Assembly: GCF_020423045.1 (NCBI RefSeq)
Contig: NZ_CP081943.1
Span: 62,001-126,000, forward strand
Direction of reading: 5' to 3'
Source of the DNA: Pseudomonas sp. MM213
GTDB taxonomy: Bacteria > Pseudomonadota > Gammaproteobacteria > Pseudomonadales > Pseudomonadaceae
DNA length: 64,000 nucleotides
Below the pieces are notes generated by a model. That model ran no database searches, was not told the origin of the DNA, and worked only from the letters and a program-made list of their open reading frames with translations. Below, piece by piece: positions 8,164 through 17,015 of the stretch. The translations under genes were made by a program, and so were the position numbers. Position 1 is the first letter of the stretch. Each line of letters begins with the position of its first letter.

Positions 8164-9909
8164 ATGGGGCAGTTAACAAGGTTATTCGTCATAAGCCGTG
8201 TATTTTTTATGGGCTTTCTGATCAGCGGTGCAGCGATTGCGCAAACTTCGCCGATCGAGCAGTCATCTCCACCTATCAACGCCAGTGAGGCTGCAGCGGA
8301 TGACATCGTCGGTCAGGCGATTCAAAGCATGCTGGCGCCGTTGGCCTCGGCGTTTCCGCCGCTGCTCACATCCCCCAGGCATCAACGGGTAGACGTCAAC
8401 CGTGTGGTCATGGATTTCTATATGCATCGCAGCTATCGCGCAGCGTGGACACAAGACAGTGATGTCACCCAGTTGCTGAAAAGCCTGGGCAACACGCAAG
8501 CGGATGGTCTGGAGCCGGCAGATTTTCATATTGATGAATTGGCCAAGGCACGAGCGTCGATGCAAACCCCGGCGCAGCGGGCGAGTTTCGATGTCGTCGC
8601 CACCCGGACGTTCATCACCGCGCTTCTGCAATTGCGGCGCGGCAAAGTCGACCCTTCGCGCCTGGACATGCATTGGAATTTCGACCCGGTCGGCGTCGAT
8701 CCGCGTGAAGACGTGAACACCTTCTTCGCCGCCCTCGACAGCCATGATGTCGCCCGGGCATTCGCTCAAGCGCCACCGCAAGAAGCGGTTTATGGCAGCT
8801 TGCGCATGGGTTTGGCGCAACTGCGCAAAGTCCGGGATGCGGGTGGCTGGCCGAAGGTTGCCGAAGACAAGTCGCTCAAGCCTGGTATGGACGAACCTGC
8901 GGTCGCGCAGCTGCGAGCCCGTTTGGCGGCCGGTGGTTATCTGGCCCCACAGTTGAAACCACGTAGCGACTACGACGCTGTTGTCACGGCGGCGGTCAAA
9001 AAGTATCAAGCCGAACAATACCTGGGCGCGGACGGTGTCGCCGGGGCGGCGACGCTTGCGGCGTTGAATGTGTCGGTTGAGGCGCGGATCGACCAGGTTC
9101 GGGTGAACATGGAGCGTGCGCGTTGGTTGCTGTACAAACTTCAGGGCACTTTTGTCATCGTTGACATAGCTGGTTACAAAGTTGCGCTCTACCGCGACGG
9201 CAAGCCGATTTGGCGTTCTCGGGTGCAAGTCGGCAAACCGTTTCGCAGTACGCCGGTGTTCCAGTCAGAGATTACTTACGTCACGTTCAACCCTACCTGG
9301 ACCGTGCCCCCGACCATTCTGGTCAAGGACATGCTGCCCAAGATTCAGAAAAATCCCGGCTACCTTGCCGCCAACCGAATCAAGCCCATTGACCGTGAAG
9401 GGAACTTGCTCGACCCATCGACGGTCGATTGGTCCAACCCGCGCGGCGTTACGCTGCGACAGGATGCCGGGCCGGACAACTCGCTGGGCCAGGTCGTGAT
9501 CCGGTTTCCCAATGAATACGCGATTTATCTGCACGACACGCCGCATCGCGAGTTGTTTGCTCAATCTCGCCGCGCCACCAGTTCAGGCTGCATCCGGGTC
9601 GAGAACCCGCTGCAGTTGGTGGAGCTGTTGTTCAACGATCCGGTGCATTGGAACAGTGCCGGGATCCAGGCGCAGTTGGCCAACGGCAAGACTGAAAACA
9701 TCCGGCTTCCCGTCAAGGTGCCAGTGCTGTTGGCTTACTGGACGGTGGACCTGAGTAATGATGGTCGCGTGATGTTCAAGCCCGATGTATACGGGTACGA
9801 CTCTGCGGTTCTGCGGGGATTGAATCTGCGTTCGGAACTGCCTGCTCCGCAATGGCAGCAAGCCGGACTGCCTGCGCTCGCGGCCGGACAAAAAAGTGTA
9901 AGTGACTAA
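8164..9909 (+). CDS. L,D-transpeptidase, YcbB/LdtD-like
   Basis: The 581-residue protein begins with a signal/anchor segment and has an N-terminal scaffold domain, a peptidoglycan-binding-1 region (about 250-300, with the LGADGVAGAATLAALN repeat) and a C-terminal YkuD catalytic domain. The nucleophile is Cys476 in ATSSGCIRVENP, with IYLHDTP supplying the catalytic-site His. This domain order and length match YcbB/LdtD, which makes 3-3 peptidoglycan cross-links in the periplasm and can bypass beta-lactam-blocked transpeptidation. The start ATG has AAGGA upstream. It is divergent from the smaller L,D-transpeptidase, with only 81 bases between them. Confidence 0.92.
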   Translation: MGQLTRLFVISRVFFMGFLISGAAIAQTSPIEQSSPPINASEAAADDIVGQAIQSMLAPLASAFPPLLTSPRHQRVDVNRVVMDFYMHRSYRAAWTQDSDVTQLLKSLGNTQADGLEPADFHIDELAKARASMQTPAQRASFDVVATRTFITALLQLRRGKVDPSRLDMHWNFDPVGVDPREDVNTFFAALDSHDVARAFAQAPPQEAVYGSLRMGLAQLRKVRDAGGWPKVAEDKSLKPGMDEPAVAQLRARLAAGGYLAPQLKPRSDYDAVVTAAVKKYQAEQYLGADGVAGAATLAALNVSVEARIDQVRVNMERARWLLYKLQGTFVIVDIAGYKVALYRDGKPIWRSRVQVGKPFRSTPVFQSEITYVTFNPTWTVPPTILVKDMLPKIQKNPGYLAANRIKPIDREGNLLDPSTVDWSNPRGVTLRQDAGPDNSLGQVVIRFPNEYAIYLHDTPHRELFAQSRRATSSGCIRVENPLQLVELLFNDPVHWNSAGIQAQLANGKTENIRLPVKVPVLLAYWTVDLSNDGRVMFKPDVYGYDSAVLRGLNLRSELPAPQWQQAGLPALAAGQKSVSD

Positions 9910-10103
9910 AATAGACCGTTGTCGGGTCGTCAGGAAAAGGGGTAAGTCATCTTTTTTCTGGCGAAGCAAATGCTCTAGGTCAACCTTTGCACTGGGTCGC
10001 AGTTTGCAGCGCCGATACATGCAGGTGGTTGGCGCTCCCGTTGAAAGCTATCACAATGTAATAAACCAACGAGAAATCGACCCAAAGGAATAGGGAAGTG
10101 AAG

Positions 10104-10895
10104 ATGGATGTTGCGCAAGAAAACACGGTACCCATCAAAGGTCAGCTTCATGTGCATGACCTCGATGAGTGCCGCAACATTCAAAAGGGTCCGGTGTTTA
10201 TCATTGCCTCTGGGGCATCTGCTAAAGATTTTCCACTTGAAAAGTACGCCGACGTTCCAATGATCACGATGAACGGGGCTATCTCAATGTTCATCGGTAC
10301 CGATATCAAACCGTTCTTTTATGCTTGCACTGACATTGCCTTTTACCGGGAACAGCCCGAATTGCTGTCGGCGGCCATGCAGCTCAGTGAGCGGGTTGCC
10401 GTGTGGGAGGAACACATCCGGCGTTCGGCCGACTCACCCGAAGGGGACCTGTACTTATTGACCAAGGCGCCCAAGCTCTCCTGGAGTGACCTGGTCTTCA
10501 GGGGCGATAAAGAGCTCGTCAGAAGTCGCCGGCTTGGAAACGGTCGCAACAGAACCCTGGGGTTCAGCAAGAACCTCAAGCGCGGCTTTTTTGATGCGCG
10601 CACCGTGGCCTATCTGGCACTGCAAATTGCCTACCACGCAGGCTTTAACAAGGTGTTTCTGGTGGGTGTCGACTTGAATCAGTCAGTACGACGTTTCTAC
10701 GAAGAAGACGATGCAGATGTATCACCGTGCATGCTCGATCAGCATTTTTTTACGAGAATTCTGCCCTCGTTCAAAATCCTGTCGAAGTACGTCGTGAGCG
10801 ATGATTTTCAGGTTTACAACTTGTCCGGTACCTCCAGGATTCCTGTCGAACTTATTCCCCGAGTGACGTTGGATGAAGTCGACAGGATGCTCTGA
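10104..10895 (+). CDS. WaaZ/DUF115-like protein, probable LPS core or glycan-modifying enzyme
   Basis: This is a soluble protein of about 263 residues. The first third, with VFIIASGASAKDFPLEKYAD followed by ITMNGAISMFI and IKPFFYACTD, is the nucleotide-sugar-binding start seen in WaaZ, DUF115 and sialyltransferase-42-like proteins. A second conserved block is GFNKVFLVGVDLN. Members add or modify sugars on LPS core or flagellin. GTG 10098 could also serve as the start, with AAGGA upstream; I prefer ATG 10104, which suits AGGG at 10092-10095. The gene is a single unit with its own terminator and no LPS genes beside it. The donor and acceptor cannot be inferred. Confidence 0.55.
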   Translation: MDVAQENTVPIKGQLHVHDLDECRNIQKGPVFIIASGASAKDFPLEKYADVPMITMNGAISMFIGTDIKPFFYACTDIAFYREQPELLSAAMQLSERVAVWEEHIRRSADSPEGDLYLLTKAPKLSWSDLVFRGDKELVRSRRLGNGRNRTLGFSKNLKRGFFDARTVAYLALQIAYHAGFNKVFLVGVDLNQSVRRFYEEDDADVSPCMLDQHFFTRILPSFKILSKYVVSDDFQVYNLSGTSRIPVELIPRVTLDEVDRML

Positions 10896-10918
10896 GGATT
10901 CTCCGTGCTTCATGGATG

Positions 10919-10948
10919 CGGGTGCTCTTGAGGCACCCGTTTTTTTTG
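10919..10948 (+). terminator. Terminator after the WaaZ-like gene
   Basis: CGGGTGC (10919-10925) pairs with GCACCCG (10933-10939) across a seven-base loop. A run of eight T follows. Confidence 0.9.
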
Positions 10949-11000
10949 CGCGAGCTTCAACTGGCGTCAACCGTTCGGTACCTGCACGCAATCTTCTTGT

Positions 11001-11843
11001 TCATGCCTCGCCTAGCTCCTCCCGCAAAAACGCCACCAGGGCACGTTGCAACCCGGTCAACGCGCCCTCGCGGCTGATCAGCGCCAACTCGGTCGGCGGC
11101 AGTTCGGGCAGATCGCTGCACACGCGGTGCTCAGGCAGCACCGCCGAAGCGGGCAGCACCGACACGCCCAGCCCGGAGGCCACCGCCGCCTGAATGCCCG
11201 TCAGGCTGTGGCTGCCAAACGCAACGCGCCAGGGCCGCTGCGCCACATCCAGCAGACGGATTGCCCGTTGCCGATAAATGCAGCCCTGTGGGAACAGCGC
11301 CAAGGGCAATACCCCATTGGCGGAGTCGACCCCCACACCCTTGACCCACACCAGCGTTTCCGGCCACGCCGCCCAGCAGGGGCCGCTGTCCGGTTCGCGT
11401 TTGACCAAGGCAATATCGAGGGTGCCCACCGCGAGTTTCTGCTTGAGATCGGTGCTCATGCCGCTGACGGTTTCCAGGCGCGCTTCGGGCCTGGCCCGGT
11501 TGAAGCCGGCAAGGATCACGGCCATGCGCCGGGCATCGAAATCTTCCGGTACGCCGATACGCAGGATTTCCAGGTCGAGGTCGCTGGCCAAGGCTTCCAC
11601 TGCCTCCGAGGACAGGGCCAGCAAGCGCCGTGCGTAGTGAATCAGCATCTCGCCGTGCTCGGTCACGCTGATGTTCTGCCCGGTTCGGTCACGCAACAGC
11701 AGCGCATGCCCGACCAGTTCTTCAAGTTTGCGCACCTGTTGGCTTACGGTGGATTGGGTCCGGTGCACGCGTTCGGCAGCGCGGGTGAAGCTGCCTTCGT
11801 CCGCCACGCAAACGAAGGTCTTGAGCAATTCGAGATCGAGCAT
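11001..11843 (-). CDS. LysR-family transcriptional regulator
   Basis: The protein has 280 residues. Residues 1-60 form the LysR winged helix-turn-helix (FVCVADEGSFTRAAERVHRTQSTVSQQVRKLE), and the remainder is a periplasmic-binding-type effector domain. It is divergent from a HAD hydrolase and a class II aldolase gene, the usual arrangement for a LysR protein controlling its neighbours and itself. The gap contains a repeated TATCACTGA (11866-11874 and 11902-11910) that could be part of the operator. The effector is unknown, but it is probably a small hydroxy acid or sugar acid handled by the adjacent aldolase. Confidence 0.9.
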   Translation of the reverse strand: MLDLELLKTFVCVADEGSFTRAAERVHRTQSTVSQQVRKLEELVGHALLLRDRTGQNISVTEHGEMLIHYARRLLALSSEAVEALASDLDLEILRIGVPEDFDARRMAVILAGFNRARPEARLETVSGMSTDLKQKLAVGTLDIALVKREPDSGPCWAAWPETLVWVKGVGVDSANGVLPLALFPQGCIYRQRAIRLLDVAQRPWRVAFGSHSLTGIQAAVASGLGVSVLPASAVLPEHRVCSDLPELPPTELALISREGALTGLQRALVAFLREELGEA

Positions 11844-11865
11844 GGCGGCCTCTTGATATTCGATT

Positions 11866-11910
11866 TATCACTGACATGTCGTCATTGATTTAATTTCACA
11901 CTATCACTGA
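11866..11910. promoter_or_regulatory. Candidate LysR operator with direct repeats
   Basis: TATCACTGA occurs at 11866-11874 and again at 11902-11910, 36 bases apart. Both copies lie in the 107-base gap between the divergent LysR and HAD genes. The region between them is A+T-rich, suitable for overlapping promoters. Confidence 0.35.
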
Positions 11911-11950
11911 TCGCTCTTAACCTGAAGATCACCCTTCAGAGGAAACGAAC

Positions 11951-12655
11951 ATGACACTCACAATCACCCCGCGCCCCGAGTGGCTGACCTTCGATTGCTA
12001 CGGCACGTTGATTCAGTGGGATGAGGGCTTGAAAGCCGTGGTGGCGGACATCTTGCGCGACAAGGGGGATCACAGCGTTGATGTCGATCGTCTGATCGAG
12101 GTGTACGACCGGCATGAACACCGGCTGGAACAGATGCCGCCGCATCGCTCGTTCCGCGAGTTGAGCACTAGCGGGTTGCATCTCGCCCTGGAAGAACTGG
12201 CGTTGGCGAGTGCCCCCGAAGACAGCCTGCGCCTGGCCGCGGCGATCCCGCGGATGCCGCCGTTTCCGGAAGTGATCGAGGCGCTCGCCCGGCTCAAGGC
12301 GATGGGCTTCAAGCTGTGCATTGTGTCCAACACCGATGACGACATCATCGCCGGCAACGTTGCGCAACTGGGCGGGCACATCGATCGGGTCATCACGGCG
12401 CAGCAGGCCGGTGCTTACAAGCCGGATCCGCGACTGTTCGACTACGCTCACGAGCAGCTGGGCGTGACACGTGATCAGGTGGTGCACATTTGTGCCAGCC
12501 CGACGCTGGACCACACCGCCGCGCGGGACATGCACTTTCGCTGCGTGTGGGTCGATCGCGGCACCGGTCGGCAATTGCTGCCGGACTATCAGCCCGATGC
12601 GACAGTAAACACGCTGGATCAAGTCGTGCCCTTGTTCAAATCCCTTGGCTGGTAA
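11951..12655 (+). CDS. HAD-superfamily hydrolase, haloacid dehalogenase type II-like
   Basis: This 234-residue protein has the HAD nucleophile Asp15 in TFDCYGTL, motif II Ser in CIVSNTDDD, and Lys in AGAYKPDPRLF. It aligns with L-2-haloacid dehalogenases. However, the usual SSNxxD block appears as ASPTLDH, so the Asn is replaced, and the Tyr after KPDP is Phe. I therefore doubt dehalogenase activity and favour a phosphatase or a hydrolase of another 2-substituted acid. AGAGGA precedes the ATG. The class II aldolase gene follows after 16 bases, so the two are probably one operon under the divergent LysR. Confidence 0.8.
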   Translation: MTLTITPRPEWLTFDCYGTLIQWDEGLKAVVADILRDKGDHSVDVDRLIEVYDRHEHRLEQMPPHRSFRELSTSGLHLALEELALASAPEDSLRLAAAIPRMPPFPEVIEALARLKAMGFKLCIVSNTDDDIIAGNVAQLGGHIDRVITAQQAGAYKPDPRLFDYAHEQLGVTRDQVVHICASPTLDHTAARDMHFRCVWVDRGTGRQLLPDYQPDATVNTLDQVVPLFKSLGW

Positions 12656-12671
12656 AACCGGAGTCATTGCC

Positions 12672-13463
12672 ATGGCACACACCCTTGCAGGCGGTTCCCG
12701 TCCCACCCGTTACACCGAGCTGAATCTGGATTCGCAGGCGGCCATTACCGCGCGCACGGAACTGGCAGCGTGCTTCCAGCTTGCGGCACTGCACGGTCTG
12801 GAGGAGGGGATCTGCAACCACTTTTCCGCGATGGTGCCGGGCCGGGATGATCTGTTTTTTGTGAACCCCTACGGTTATGCCTTCGAAGAAGTCAGCGCTG
12901 AAAATCTTCTGGTCTGCGACTTTCACGGCAATGTCGTGGCCGGCGAAGGGCAGCCTGAAGCGACCGCGTTTTACATTCACGCCCGCCTGCACCAACAGCT
13001 GCCAAGGGTGAAAGTGGCGTTCCATACGCACATGCCTCACGCCACGGCGTTATGTTTGCTGCAAGGCCCGCCGCTGTTGTGGCTGGGGCAGACGGCTCTG
13101 AAGTTTTATGGTCGCACGGCGGTGGACGAGGACTACAACGGCCTGGCTCTTGATGAATCCGAAGGCGACCGGATCGCCAGTGTCATGGGCAATGCCGACA
13201 TTCTGTTTCTGAAAAACCACGGTGTGATTGTCGCCGGACCGACCATTGCCGAGGCGTGGGACGATCTGTATTACCTCGAGCGTGCCGCCCAGGTGCAACT
13301 GATGGCGATGGCGACCCAGCGCGATCTCAAGCCTGTGCCCGAGCCGATTGCCCGGCGCGCCTACGAACAAATGCGCCTGGGGGATGCCGAAAGCGCGCGG
13401 GCGCATTTGCACAGTGCGATGCGCAGACTGTCCAAAGGACGATTGCCCCTCACTACGGCGTAG
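12672..13463 (+). CDS. Class II aldolase/adducin family protein
   Basis: I chose ATG 12672 (263 residues), which has GGAG upstream and begins where the family similarity should; an in-frame extension to 12645 overlaps the previous gene's stop. The class II aldolase/adducin fold is shown by the metal-binding HTHMPHAT and the later KNHGVIVAGPT, plus ICNHFSAMVPG near the N-terminus. Family members cleave or epimerise phosphorylated or free sugars and hydroxy acids with a divalent metal. It is the second gene of a HAD-aldolase pair. The substrate is unknown; a phosphatase-like partner would fit a sugar-phosphate route. Confidence 0.85.
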   Translation: MAHTLAGGSRPTRYTELNLDSQAAITARTELAACFQLAALHGLEEGICNHFSAMVPGRDDLFFVNPYGYAFEEVSAENLLVCDFHGNVVAGEGQPEATAFYIHARLHQQLPRVKVAFHTHMPHATALCLLQGPPLLWLGQTALKFYGRTAVDEDYNGLALDESEGDRIASVMGNADILFLKNHGVIVAGPTIAEAWDDLYYLERAAQVQLMAMATQRDLKPVPEPIARRAYEQMRLGDAESARAHLHSAMRRLSKGRLPLTTA

Positions 13464-13527
13464 ACTAAGCTCGCAAAAAATAAGGGTTTTGGGCCTTCGC
13501 CCATGCCTTACCCTTGCAGGATGAGCT

Positions 13528-15099
13528 TTGCCTAATCTCCAAAACGACCCGCACATCGCCACTGGCGCTGCTTTGAAACGGTTACCGCTGCGCAAGGCAG
13601 CGATGCTGTTCATTGCTGTGGTGTGCCTGTGCCTGTGCGGTTTGCTTTACCTGCAACTGGAGCAATCGCGCCGGCACGATCTGGCCGTGGCCGAAGTGGC
13701 GTCATCGAACCTGACGCGAGCCATGGCGCAGCAGGCCGAAGACACCTTCATGAAAGCCGACCTGGTGTTGACCAGTCTGGTTGACTGGATTCAGGCCGAC
13801 GGCTTCGGTCCGGCGCAGCGCCCACGTCTTCAAAAAACGTTCGCCCAGCGGGTGCAGACGCTGAGTCAATTGCACGGGATCTTGCTGTTTGACCAGAAGG
13901 GCCAGTGGATCGTGACCTCTTTTGCGGATCTGCCTCGTGGTCGAGGCGTGGCGGACCGCGAATACTTTATGTATCACCAACAGAACGTATCGTCCGTGGC
14001 GCACATCGGGCCGGCCATTCGCAGTCGTGAGAATGGCGAGTGGATCATTCCGGTCTCCAAGCGCATCAACGATAAAAACGGCCATTTCCAGGGCGTGTTG
14101 CTGGCCGGCATCAAGATGTCCTACTTCGACCAGTTCTTCAAAAGCTTCAGCCTTGATGACAATGGCTCGATGTTTTTGGGGCTGACCGACGGGACGTTGC
14201 TGGCGCGCCGGCCGTTTATCGAAGCGCAGATCGGCACGTCGTTGGCCAATGGCGAGATCTTTCAGACGTTGCTGCCCAGCGCGCCCTCCGGCAACGCAAC
14301 GTTCCGTTCGGTGGTCGACGGCACCGTGCGGTTGTATGGCTACCGACAGCTCGACGCCTATCCGCTGGTGGTGTCGGCGGCATCGTCCAGGGATTCGATT
14401 CTCAAGGGGTGGTACGACACCGCGTTTCGATCCAGCGTCATCGTTGCCCTTGTCGTGCTGGGCATTGGGTTGTTCGGCTGGGTGTTCGTGCGCCAGGTTC
14501 GCCTCGGCGAGCAGGTCGAGGCGGATTTGCGCAAGGCCAAGGAGGCGCTGAAGCTCATCGCGACCCACGACAGCTTGACCGGCCTGGCCAATCGCCGACT
14601 GTTCGAGCAAGCGCTGGACATCGAGTTCGGCCGTGGCATCCGTCAGTCGAGTTCATTGAGCCTGATCATGCTCGATATCGATTACTTCAAGCGCTACAAC
14701 GACGCTTATGGCCACGTGGCGGGGGACCATTGCCTGGCGCAAGTGGCGCGGGCGGTGAAGGGTTGCTGCCATCGAAAAGCCGATCTGGCGGTGCGGTACG
14801 GTGGTGAGGAGTTCGCAGTGTTGCTGCCGGATACCGATATTCACGGTGCGATGGTCATTGCCGAGCATATCCGTCGCGCCGTCATGGCCAAAAACATCAG
14901 CCACAGCGGTTCGCCCAACGGTTTCGTCACGGTCAGCCTTGGCTGCTATTCGTTTGTGCCCACGCGGCTGGACAGCACCGAAGTGTTCATCGGGCGTGCG
15001 GACGCCGCCTTGTATCAGGCCAAGCATTCAGGGCGAAACCGTTCGGCGGTGCTGTCCATCGACGGCGGGATCGAGGAGTTGATGCGCTCGGATCGTTGA
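13528..15099 (+). CDS. Membrane diguanylate cyclase with periplasmic Cache sensor
   Basis: This protein makes c-di-GMP from two GTP. It has 523 residues: an N-terminal membrane helix (about 22-44), a double-Cache periplasmic sensor (about 50-285), a second helix near 300-325 and a C-terminal GGDEF domain. The active site is RYGGEEFAVLLP, with an RKAD inhibitory I-site exactly five residues before GGEEF, so product feedback is expected. The start is TTG 13528: the nearby ATG at 13521 runs into a stop, and AGGA lies upstream at a proper distance. It stands alone; the ligand of the sensor is unknown. Confidence 0.92.
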   Translation: MPNLQNDPHIATGAALKRLPLRKAAMLFIAVVCLCLCGLLYLQLEQSRRHDLAVAEVASSNLTRAMAQQAEDTFMKADLVLTSLVDWIQADGFGPAQRPRLQKTFAQRVQTLSQLHGILLFDQKGQWIVTSFADLPRGRGVADREYFMYHQQNVSSVAHIGPAIRSRENGEWIIPVSKRINDKNGHFQGVLLAGIKMSYFDQFFKSFSLDDNGSMFLGLTDGTLLARRPFIEAQIGTSLANGEIFQTLLPSAPSGNATFRSVVDGTVRLYGYRQLDAYPLVVSAASSRDSILKGWYDTAFRSSVIVALVVLGIGLFGWVFVRQVRLGEQVEADLRKAKEALKLIATHDSLTGLANRRLFEQALDIEFGRGIRQSSSLSLIMLDIDYFKRYNDAYGHVAGDHCLAQVARAVKGCCHRKADLAVRYGGEEFAVLLPDTDIHGAMVIAEHIRRAVMAKNISHSGSPNGFVTVSLGCYSFVPTRLDSTEVFIGRADAALYQAKHSGRNRSAVLSIDGGIEELMRSDR

Positions 15100-15129
15100 G
15101 ACGACTCAGGCGCGAGCGGTCTGTGCGGA

Positions 15130-15717
15130 TTAGCGAAGGCTGTAGTCGGCAAGTTTTTGTTCGAGCCGCTGACGCACCGTCGGCCATTCATCATCGATGA
15201 TGCTGAACCGCACCGAGTTGCGCTTGCGTCCGTCCGGCATGATCCGTTCGTGACGCACGATACCTTCCTGTTGCGCGCCGAGCCTGAGGATTGCGTTGCG
15301 CGACTTCTGATTGTTCTCGTCGGTGGTGAACTGCACCCGCACGCAGTCCAGCACGTCGAATGCGTGGCGCAGCATCAGGTATTTGGCTTCGGTGTTGACG
15401 AAGGTTTTTTGCCAGCGGGCCGAGATCCAGCTGCTGCCGATTTCGAGCTTGCGATTGAGCCGGTCGATTTTCCAGAAGCGCGTCGAACCGATGACCTCGC
15501 CGGTGTCCTTGAGCACGATGACGTAGGGCAGAACAGTGCCTGCATCCCGTCCGTCGAGGGCTTTTTTCAGGTAGCTGTGCACCGTGGTCGGGGAGGGCAC
15601 GACGGTGACAGTCAGGTTCCACAGTTCGCCATCTTCGGCGGCGTGTACCAGCGCATCGGCATCGGCGTATTGCAGTGGGCGCAGGCAGATTCTGTTGCCT
15701 TCCAGCGGTGTTTCCAT
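15130..15717 (-). CDS. GNAT-family N-acetyltransferase (RimJ/RimL-like)
   Basis: This 195-residue protein from ATG 15717 has the GNAT acetyl-CoA-binding fold. It opens with LEGNRICLRPLQYADADALV, continues with VIGSTRFWKIDRLNRKLEIG, and has the acetyl-CoA loop region around WQKTFVNTEAKYLML, as in RimJ/RimL-type acetyltransferases that modify protein N-termini or small amines. An upstream in-frame extension to 15933 overlaps the divergent arylamine acetyltransferase gene and was not used. The acceptor is unknown. Confidence 0.88.
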   Translation of the reverse strand: METPLEGNRICLRPLQYADADALVHAAEDGELWNLTVTVVPSPTTVHSYLKKALDGRDAGTVLPYVIVLKDTGEVIGSTRFWKIDRLNRKLEIGSSWISARWQKTFVNTEAKYLMLRHAFDVLDCVRVQFTTDENNQKSRNAILRLGAQQEGIVRHERIMPDGRKRNSVRFSIIDDEWPTVRQRLEQKLADYSLR

Positions 15718-15850
15718 GGCGTCGGTTTTCTCGGTTGATTTTTCGGTCGTGTGGCGATTGGCGAAATCAATTGTCGGTCGTACTGTTTTATCCCTTATAC
15801 ATGGCGGCCATCGGCACAGAGACCTGCGGCCACTGCATAAGGACCGAGCA

Positions 15851-16678
15851 ATGAGCGAGCCACGCCTGAGCAATCTTGCGTTGTACCTGCAACGCCTGGG
15901 CTTCGATGCGCCACCGGCGCCGACCCTGGACACCCTGCGTCAACTGCAACTGCGTCACACCGGCGCATTCCCGTTTGAAAACCTCACCACGCTGTCAGGC
16001 GAGCCAGTGCTCATCGATCTGCCGTCCATCGAGCAAAAAGTCCTGCACGATGGTCGTGGTGGTTACTGCTACGAACTGAACAATCTGTTTCTGGCGCTGC
16101 TTCAGGCGCTGGGCTTCAATGCCCGTGGAATCTCCGGCCGAGTGGTCATGGGCCAACCCGAGGGTGCGTGGACGGCGAGGACACACCGCTTGAGCCTGGT
16201 CATCCTGGATGACGTGCGCTACATCACCGATGTCGGCTTCGGTGGCATGGTGCCTACGGCACCGCTGCTGCTCGATACCCCGGCCGAACAGCGCACGCCC
16301 CACGAACCCTATCGCATCGAGCAACATGCCGATGGCTACACCTTGCGCGCCAACGTTGCCGGTGAGTGGCGGGCGATGTACATCTTCGACCTGCAACGGC
16401 AGGAAGACATCGATTTCGCCGTCGGCAACTGGTACGTCTCGACCCACCCCGAATCGTCTTTTGCCAGGCAGCTGATGGTGGCGCGAACGGGAGAAGGCTG
16501 GCGGCGCACGCTCAACAACGGCAGTTTTGCGATTCACCGGATGGGCGGCGAGAGCGAACGTCGGCAGGTGACGGATGTGGATGAGCTTGTCGGATTGCTG
16601 GGGCGCGAGTTCGGGATTCGGGTGCCGGAGCACGCAACGCTCAAACAAGTGCTTGCGCGGTTGATCGTGGCGGCGTAG
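15851..16678 (+). CDS. nat: Arylamine N-acetyltransferase
   Basis: From ATG 15851 the protein has 275 residues, the normal length for bacterial NATs. The catalytic triad is visible: Cys73 in RGGYCYELN, His112 in ARTHRLSL and Asp127 in ITDVGFGG. It transfers acetyl from acetyl-CoA to arylamines and hydrazines in the cytoplasm through a cysteine thioester. It is divergent from the GNAT gene, with about 130 bases between them. A longer frame starting at 15584 is an artefact of open reading through the GNAT gene. Confidence 0.95.
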   Translation: MSEPRLSNLALYLQRLGFDAPPAPTLDTLRQLQLRHTGAFPFENLTTLSGEPVLIDLPSIEQKVLHDGRGGYCYELNNLFLALLQALGFNARGISGRVVMGQPEGAWTARTHRLSLVILDDVRYITDVGFGGMVPTAPLLLDTPAEQRTPHEPYRIEQHADGYTLRANVAGEWRAMYIFDLQRQEDIDFAVGNWYVSTHPESSFARQLMVARTGEGWRRTLNNGSFAIHRMGGESERRQVTDVDELVGLLGREFGIRVPEHATLKQVLARLIVAA

Positions 16679-16679
16679 C

Positions 16680-17012
16680 TCAAGGCTTCATCACGCGATG
16701 AATTTCACTGAGCACCTCCGATAGTTTTTTCTCCAGGCTTTTTAGCTCGGCGGCCGTTATCCCTTCTTTGAAATGTCCGGCATTTACAACAGCGGTGTTC
16801 GGGATGGCCGCTGCGCTCTTGCTTCCATCGTCGAGCAAGGCCTTGCGCAAGGTGTTGTTGATCACCGTCTGATAACCGAAACCTTCGCTCTCGGCGGCGA
16901 GGCGCGCCGCGTCTAACACGACATCGTCGAGCATGATGGTGATGCGGGTTTTGCCTTTGCTCGAGGCAACCGCTCCGCGTTTGGCGTTGCTGAAATCGTA
17001 TTCGTCTTTCAT
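16680..17012 (-). CDS. brnA: BrnA-type antitoxin
   Basis: This 110-residue protein starts only three bases after the BrnT-like gene. The segment TRITIMLDDVVLDAARLAAES followed by GYQTVINNTLRKAL has the ribbon-helix-helix DNA-binding form used by BrnA antitoxins, which bind the toxin and repress their own operon. The C-terminal part is charged helix. The toxin-first gene order is the known brnT-brnA layout. It runs towards the nat gene and ends one base after it. Confidence 0.82.
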   Translation of the reverse strand: MKDEYDFSNAKRGAVASSKGKTRITIMLDDVVLDAARLAAESEGFGYQTVINNTLRKALLDDGSKSAAAIPNTAVVNAGHFKEGITAAELKSLEKKLSEVLSEIHRVMKP

Positions 17013-17015
17013 GGT

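Noticed and set aside
12645..12671. Earlier start for the class II aldolase
   Set aside because: The extra nine residues overlap the HAD stop region and lack a ribosome site; ATG 12672 has GGAG upstream.
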